Positions 35,962 to 39,692 of a stretch of DNA of 39,692 nt are shown piece after piece. Source of the stretch: Candidatus Latescibacterota bacterium (lineage in GTDB: Bacteria; Latescibacterota; UBA2968); assembly GCA_022822565.1 (NCBI GenBank), contig JAJEAX010000113.1, forward strand, positions 1 to 39,692. The letters run 5' to 3'. The notes below the pieces were generated by a model, which did no database searches, was not told the DNA's origin, and saw nothing but the letters and a program-made list of their open reading frames with translations. The translations under genes were made by a program, and so were the position numbers. Position 1 is the first letter of the stretch. Each line of letters begins with the position of its first letter.

Positions 35962-37365
35962 TTACAAATCCCCATACTGCGCCTGCAATCGTCTCAACTC
36001 AACCTTCAACTCCGCCACCAGGTCTGCATACGCCACATCTTCGTACACATTTCGCAATTCATTGGGATCTTCTTGCAGATCGAACAACTCCCAGTAATCG
36101 CCCTCGGCATAATATTCAATCAGCTTGTAGCGGTCTGTACGCACGCCGCGATGCGGGCCAATGCGGTGCGGCGTAAAATACTGGAATGACGGTTCTGACA
36201 TCGCCTCTGACCCCTTGCCGTGCAACACCCACGAATCCTCAAAATAGGCATAATAAACAGACCTGCGCCAATCGTCGGGTTCTGTCCCCTGGAGCAACGG
36301 GCGCAAACTCTCGCCCTGCACACCTTCGGGAATTTCGACACCGGCAAAATCCAGAATCGTCGGCGCAAAATCCACATTCATCACCAGCGCATCGGTCACA
36401 TTGCCGCTTATACCCCCATTTGGATAACGCACCACCAGCGGAATGCGAATCGACGGCTCGTACATAAACCGCTTATCGTACCATCCGTAATCGCCCAAAA
36501 AATACCCGTGATCCGACGTATAGATCACCAGCGTATCGTCAGCCCAACCCGTCTCATCCAGATAATCCAGCACCCGCCCCAAATTTTCATCCACACCGTA
36601 AATCGTGCGATACCGATCCTTCATAAAACGCTGGTAAATCCAATCCTTCTTTTCCCCATCACTCAAGCCCTCGGGTATATCGTCGTAATCGGGCGCCAGA
36701 CTAATATCAAACTTCATATCCTCAGCCAGCGCCGCAATTTTTCGCGTCGCAAAATCATCGTCATACGTATCCGGCTGGGGAATCTCAACATCCTCAAAAA
36801 GATGTGCATGCCGGGGGGCTGGCGTAAACGGCCGATGCGGCGCCTTAAACTGATACACCAGACAAAAAGGCTGTTCCCCATCCAACCCCTTCAAAAATTC
36901 AAGTGCCATATCCGTCGTTATATCCGTGGCATACCCCTCCTTCTGCACCTCTTGCCCATTATCGATATACGTCGGATCAAAATACACGCCCTGCCCGGGA
37001 TGAATACACCACGTATCAAACCCACGCGGATCCTGCCGGATATGATACTTGCCAAACAACGCGGTCTTATACCCCTCGGCTTGAAGCAACTCGGGAAACG
37101 TCGGCACATTCGGATCCAGATTCTCAATCGCATCGGCCCTCTCGGAATTTCCCCGAATACCGTGGACATGTGAAAAACATCCCGTCAGCACCGTGCCCCT
37201 TGCAGGCGCGCACAGCGCATTGGTCGAAAAACAATTGTTAAACCGCGTACCCTCATTCCCAATCCGATCCAGATTGGGCGTATGCAAAATCGGATTGCCA
37301 TAACTGCTCATCTCGCGCGGCGTGTGGTCATCGGTCATCACAAACAAAATATTCGGTCGCTTCAT
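35962..37365 (-). CDS. Sulfatase (Cys-type)
   Basis: RPNILFVMTDDHTPREMSSYGNPILHTPNLDRIGNEGTRFNNCFSTNALCAPARGTVLTG: sulfatase CxPxR signature. ATG 37365 preferred to 37392. Confidence 0.95.
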   Translation of the reverse strand: MKRPNILFVMTDDHTPREMSSYGNPILHTPNLDRIGNEGTRFNNCFSTNALCAPARGTVLTGCFSHVHGIRGNSERADAIENLDPNVPTFPELLQAEGYKTALFGKYHIRQDPRGFDTWCIHPGQGVYFDPTYIDNGQEVQKEGYATDITTDMALEFLKGLDGEQPFCLVYQFKAPHRPFTPAPRHAHLFEDVEIPQPDTYDDDFATRKIAALAEDMKFDISLAPDYDDIPEGLSDGEKKDWIYQRFMKDRYRTIYGVDENLGRVLDYLDETGWADDTLVIYTSDHGYFLGDYGWYDKRFMYEPSIRIPLVVRYPNGGISGNVTDALVMNVDFAPTILDFAGVEIPEGVQGESLRPLLQGTEPDDWRRSVYYAYFEDSWVLHGKGSEAMSEPSFQYFTPHRIGPHRGVRTDRYKLIEYYAEGDYWELFDLQEDPNELRNVYEDVAYADLVAELKVELRRLQAQYGDL

Positions 37366-37375
37366 TTCTTCTCCT

Positions 37376-37885
37376 TCAAAGATTATCAACAAAAAATTTC
37401 AACTCTCGATAATACCGCAACTTCTCAACCCTCGGCAGGGGCAGCGCACCGCTCGTTGACGGAGCGAGAAACAGCTTCGCACCTTCCAGCATCTCATCTT
37501 GCAAACCGTAATCTCGCCTCCCGCCCATCACTTTGGCATATCCGCTCTTCCCATTAAAACAAATCACCCGCGGTCGATACCTCCGCATTTTTTCTCGCAA
37601 CAATTCAAAACCCGACACATAATCGCCATCCGTCAGATCTCCAATCCCCCGCGTCGCGCGCCCCTTCACAATATCTGTCAGCCCGATATTATAATCCAAA
37701 ATACTCGCATCTTCCCGCGGCTCCAACAATCGATCTGTCAGCCCGGCCTCGTATAAAAACGGCCAGAACTGATTGCCGCGCCCCGCGTAATAATAACCAA
37801 CTTCCGCAGACTTTAAGCTCGGATTAAACCCCACAAACACCAGATCCAGTCCCACACGCAAATAATCCTGCAACACATATTCCAT
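37376..37885 (-). CDS. mug: Mismatch-specific (Mug/TDG-like) uracil-DNA glycosylase
   Basis: LDLVFVGFNPSLKSAEVGYYYAGRGNQFWPFLYEAGLTDRLL, ICFNGKSGYAKVMG, LAPSTSGALPLPRVEKLRYYRELK. ATG 37885 or 37915. Confidence 0.9.
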   Translation of the reverse strand: MEYVLQDYLRVGLDLVFVGFNPSLKSAEVGYYYAGRGNQFWPFLYEAGLTDRLLEPREDASILDYNIGLTDIVKGRATRGIGDLTDGDYVSGFELLREKMRRYRPRVICFNGKSGYAKVMGGRRDYGLQDEMLEGAKLFLAPSTSGALPLPRVEKLRYYRELKFFVDNL

Positions 37886-37899
37886 ATACGACACCTTTG

Positions 37900-37929
37900 T
37901 TGACACGCTTCCCACAAATCGGTTAAATT
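37900..37929 (+). promoter_or_regulatory. Putative promoter of ilvD
   Basis: TTGACA (37900-37905), 18-bp spacer, TAAATT (37924-37929). Confidence 0.4.
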
Positions 37930-37965
37930 ACAACCTCGAAAAAATAAGACAATGCGTAAAAGCAA

Positions 37966-37998
37966 CCACCGATGAACACCGATGAACACAGAGTAAAA
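37966..37998 (+). repeat. Dispersed GATGAACAC-type repeat
   Basis: caaccaccgatgaacaccgatgaacacagagta, internal direct repeat gatgaacacc/gatgaacaca; homologous to 19926-19956 in opposite orientation. Confidence 0.65.
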
Positions 37999-38088
37999 GG
38001 CAAACAAGGAGCGATCAACTCTGGTGCGGCGGTATTGGGCGGCCTTCTCACTTCTTACTTTTTACTTCTTATTGAAAGGAAATCTTCA

Positions 38089-39692
38089 ATGGCAAAACTG
38101 AACAAGTACAGTTCTCAGATCACCCAAAAAAAATCCCAGGGCGGATCGCAGGCCATGCTCTATGCCACGGGACTGACGCGCGCCGACATGGACAAAGCAC
38201 AGGTCGGCATCGCCTCGGTCTGGTATGAAGGCAACCCCTGCAACATGCACCTCAACGACCTCGCCGCCGAAACCAAAAAAGGCGTCACCGAAGCCGGGTG
38301 CGTTGGCATGCGCTTCAACACCATCGGCGTATCCGACGGCATATCCATGGGCACAGACGGCATGTCCTTCTCCCTTCAATCCCGCGACCTCATAGCCGAC
38401 TCCATCGAAACCCTCATGGGCGCGCAATGGTACGATGGCCTGATCGCATTGCCCGGCTGCGACAAAAACATGCCCGGCGTGGTCATGGCAATGGGCCGCC
38501 TCAACCGCCCTGCCCTGATGATCTACGGCGGCACAATAAAGCCCGGTTGCGCCACCATTCAAGGTGAAGAACGCAAACTCGACATCATCTCTGCCTTTCA
38601 AAGCTACGGCGAATTTATCACAGACTCGCTCAGCGATGCAGAACGCCAGGAAATCGTCGAACACGCTTGCCCAGGCGCCGGTGCCTGCGGCGGCATGTAC
38701 ACCGCCAATACCATGGCCAGCGCCATCGAATGCATGGGCCTCTCCCTGCCCTATTCTTCGTGCACACCCGCCGAAGACCTCGACAAACACGCTGAATGTA
38801 TTCGCGCCGGTCACGCTGTTCGCGCCCTGCTCGAAGCCGACCTCAAACCGCGCGACATCGTCACCAAACAATCCTTTCTCAACGCCATCCGCCTCGCCGT
38901 TGTCACGGGCGGCTCCACCAATATCGTACTCCACCTGCTCGCCATTGCCAGAGCTTATGACATAGACCTCGACATCGACGAATTTCAGCACATATCCAAC
39001 GAAACACCTCTCCTGTGTGACCTCAAACCCTCCGGACGTTACGTCATGGAAGAGCTACACGACATCGGCGGAACACCCGCAATGATGAAATTGCTCCTCG
39101 ACGCAGACCTCATCGACGGCGACCAGATGACCGTAACGGGCAAAACAATAGCCGAAAATCTCGCCGACATAAAAGGCCTTCCCCCTTATGGCACGGGTGA
39201 AGGACAGCAAGACATCGTAAGCCCCTTTAATGACCCCATCAAGCCAACGGGACACTTACAAATTTTGCGTGGGAATTTGGCACCGGAAGGTTCAGTCGGA
39301 AAAATCACGGGCAAAGAAGGCGAGGTTTTCAAAGGTGCGGCCAATGTATTCGACTGCGAAGAAGACATGCTCGCCGCCCTCGAACAGGGCAAGATCGAAA
39401 AAGGCAATGTCATCATCATTCGCTACGAAGGACCCAAAGGCGGACCCGGCATGCCGGAAATGCTCACCCCCACATCCGCATTGGCCGGCGCGGGACTGGT
39501 ACAGGATGTCGCGCTAATTACCGATGGGCGCTTTTCGGGCGGCTCGCACGGCTTTCTCATCGGCCACGTCGTCCCCGAAGCCATCGAAGGCGGACCCATC
39601 GCCCTCGTCCAAACCGGCGACCAGGTCACCATCGACAGCCAAAACGGAGAGATCAACATGGACGTCTCTGCCGAAGAACTCGAAAAACGCCG
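38089..39692 (+). CDS. ilvD: Dihydroxy-acid dehydratase, partial (open at right edge)
   Basis: Manual translation [59 protein letters not shown]..., [55 protein letters not shown] gaaagga. Missing from ORF track because no stop is reached. Confidence 0.96.
   Translation, partial: MAKLNKYSSQITQKKSQGGSQAMLYATGLTRADMDKAQVGIASVWYEGNPCNMHLNDLAAETKKGVTEAGCVGMRFNTIGVSDGISMGTDGMSFSLQSRDLIADSIETLMGAQWYDGLIALPGCDKNMPGVVMAMGRLNRPALMIYGGTIKPGCATIQGEERKLDIISAFQSYGEFITDSLSDAERQEIVEHACPGAGACGGMYTANTMASAIECMGLSLPYSSCTPAEDLDKHAECIRAGHAVRALLEADLKPRDIVTKQSFLNAIRLAVVTGGSTNIVLHLLAIARAYDIDLDIDEFQHISNETPLLCDLKPSGRYVMEELHDIGGTPAMMKLLLDADLIDGDQMTVTGKTIAENLADIKGLPPYGTGEGQQDIVSPFNDPIKPTGHLQILRGNLAPEGSVGKITGKEGEVFKGAANVFDCEEDMLAALEQGKIEKGNVIIIRYEGPKGGPGMPEMLTPTSALAGAGLVQDVALITDGRFSGGSHGFLIGHVVPEAIEGGPIALVQTGDQVTIDSQNGEINMDVSAEELEKR

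Noticed and set aside
36220-37173. 317-aa plus-strand ORF
   Set aside because: Antisense to the sulfatase; Ile/Arg/His-rich shadow ORF.
38086-38991. 301-aa minus-strand ORF
   Set aside because: Antisense to ilvD, whose plus-strand frame is unambiguous and open from 38089 to the end; composition (Gly/His/Val/Asp-rich) is typical of shadow ORFs.

Overview
Approx. 39.7 kb chromosomal window. The host is probably a little-studied bacterial lineage; GWxTD/TPR protein, CxPxR sulfatase, GguC/FAH-like protein and small diheme cytochrome together would fit Latescibacterota-like or FCB-related groups, but this is inference only. No rRNA, tRNA, CRISPR array, transposase or integrase was recognised. Two blocks stand out. 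(A) 1-7879, minus strand: a tight five-gene operon encoding a zinc-ribbon/beta-propeller-like protein, a secreted/membrane VWA protein, an HtrA-like lipoprotein protease with C-terminal TM helices, a large tubulin-like (Tubulin_2/FtsZ-like) GTPase, and a second zinc-ribbon protein cut by the window edge. It resembles, but does not match exactly, tubulin-like/VWA membrane systems predicted earlier. (B) 23389-33160, plus strand: a defence-like cassette sitting between aceE (E1) and the E2 gene of a pyruvate dehydrogenase operon. It encodes a Swt1-HEPN-like/DUF499 ATPase, a protein with an RNxxxH HEPN-type motif, a 69-aa protein, an SDH_sah (ClpP-class) serine protease, a DUF1156 DNA methylase, a GIY-YIG nuclease and a NYN-domain nuclease, with no helicase. 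The rest is mostly ordinary: AlbA_2 ATP-binding protein plus a 51-aa ORF, topA, BatA/VWA protein, PTS IIA, GWxTD/TPR protein, RDD, SDR, FAH-like, cytochrome, aceE/E2/lpd, sulfatase, Mug glycosylase, and an ilvD gene open at the right edge (absent from the ORF track). Several intergenic regions carry dispersed palindromic or tandem repeats. All calls come from reading the sequence by eye; no database search was run.
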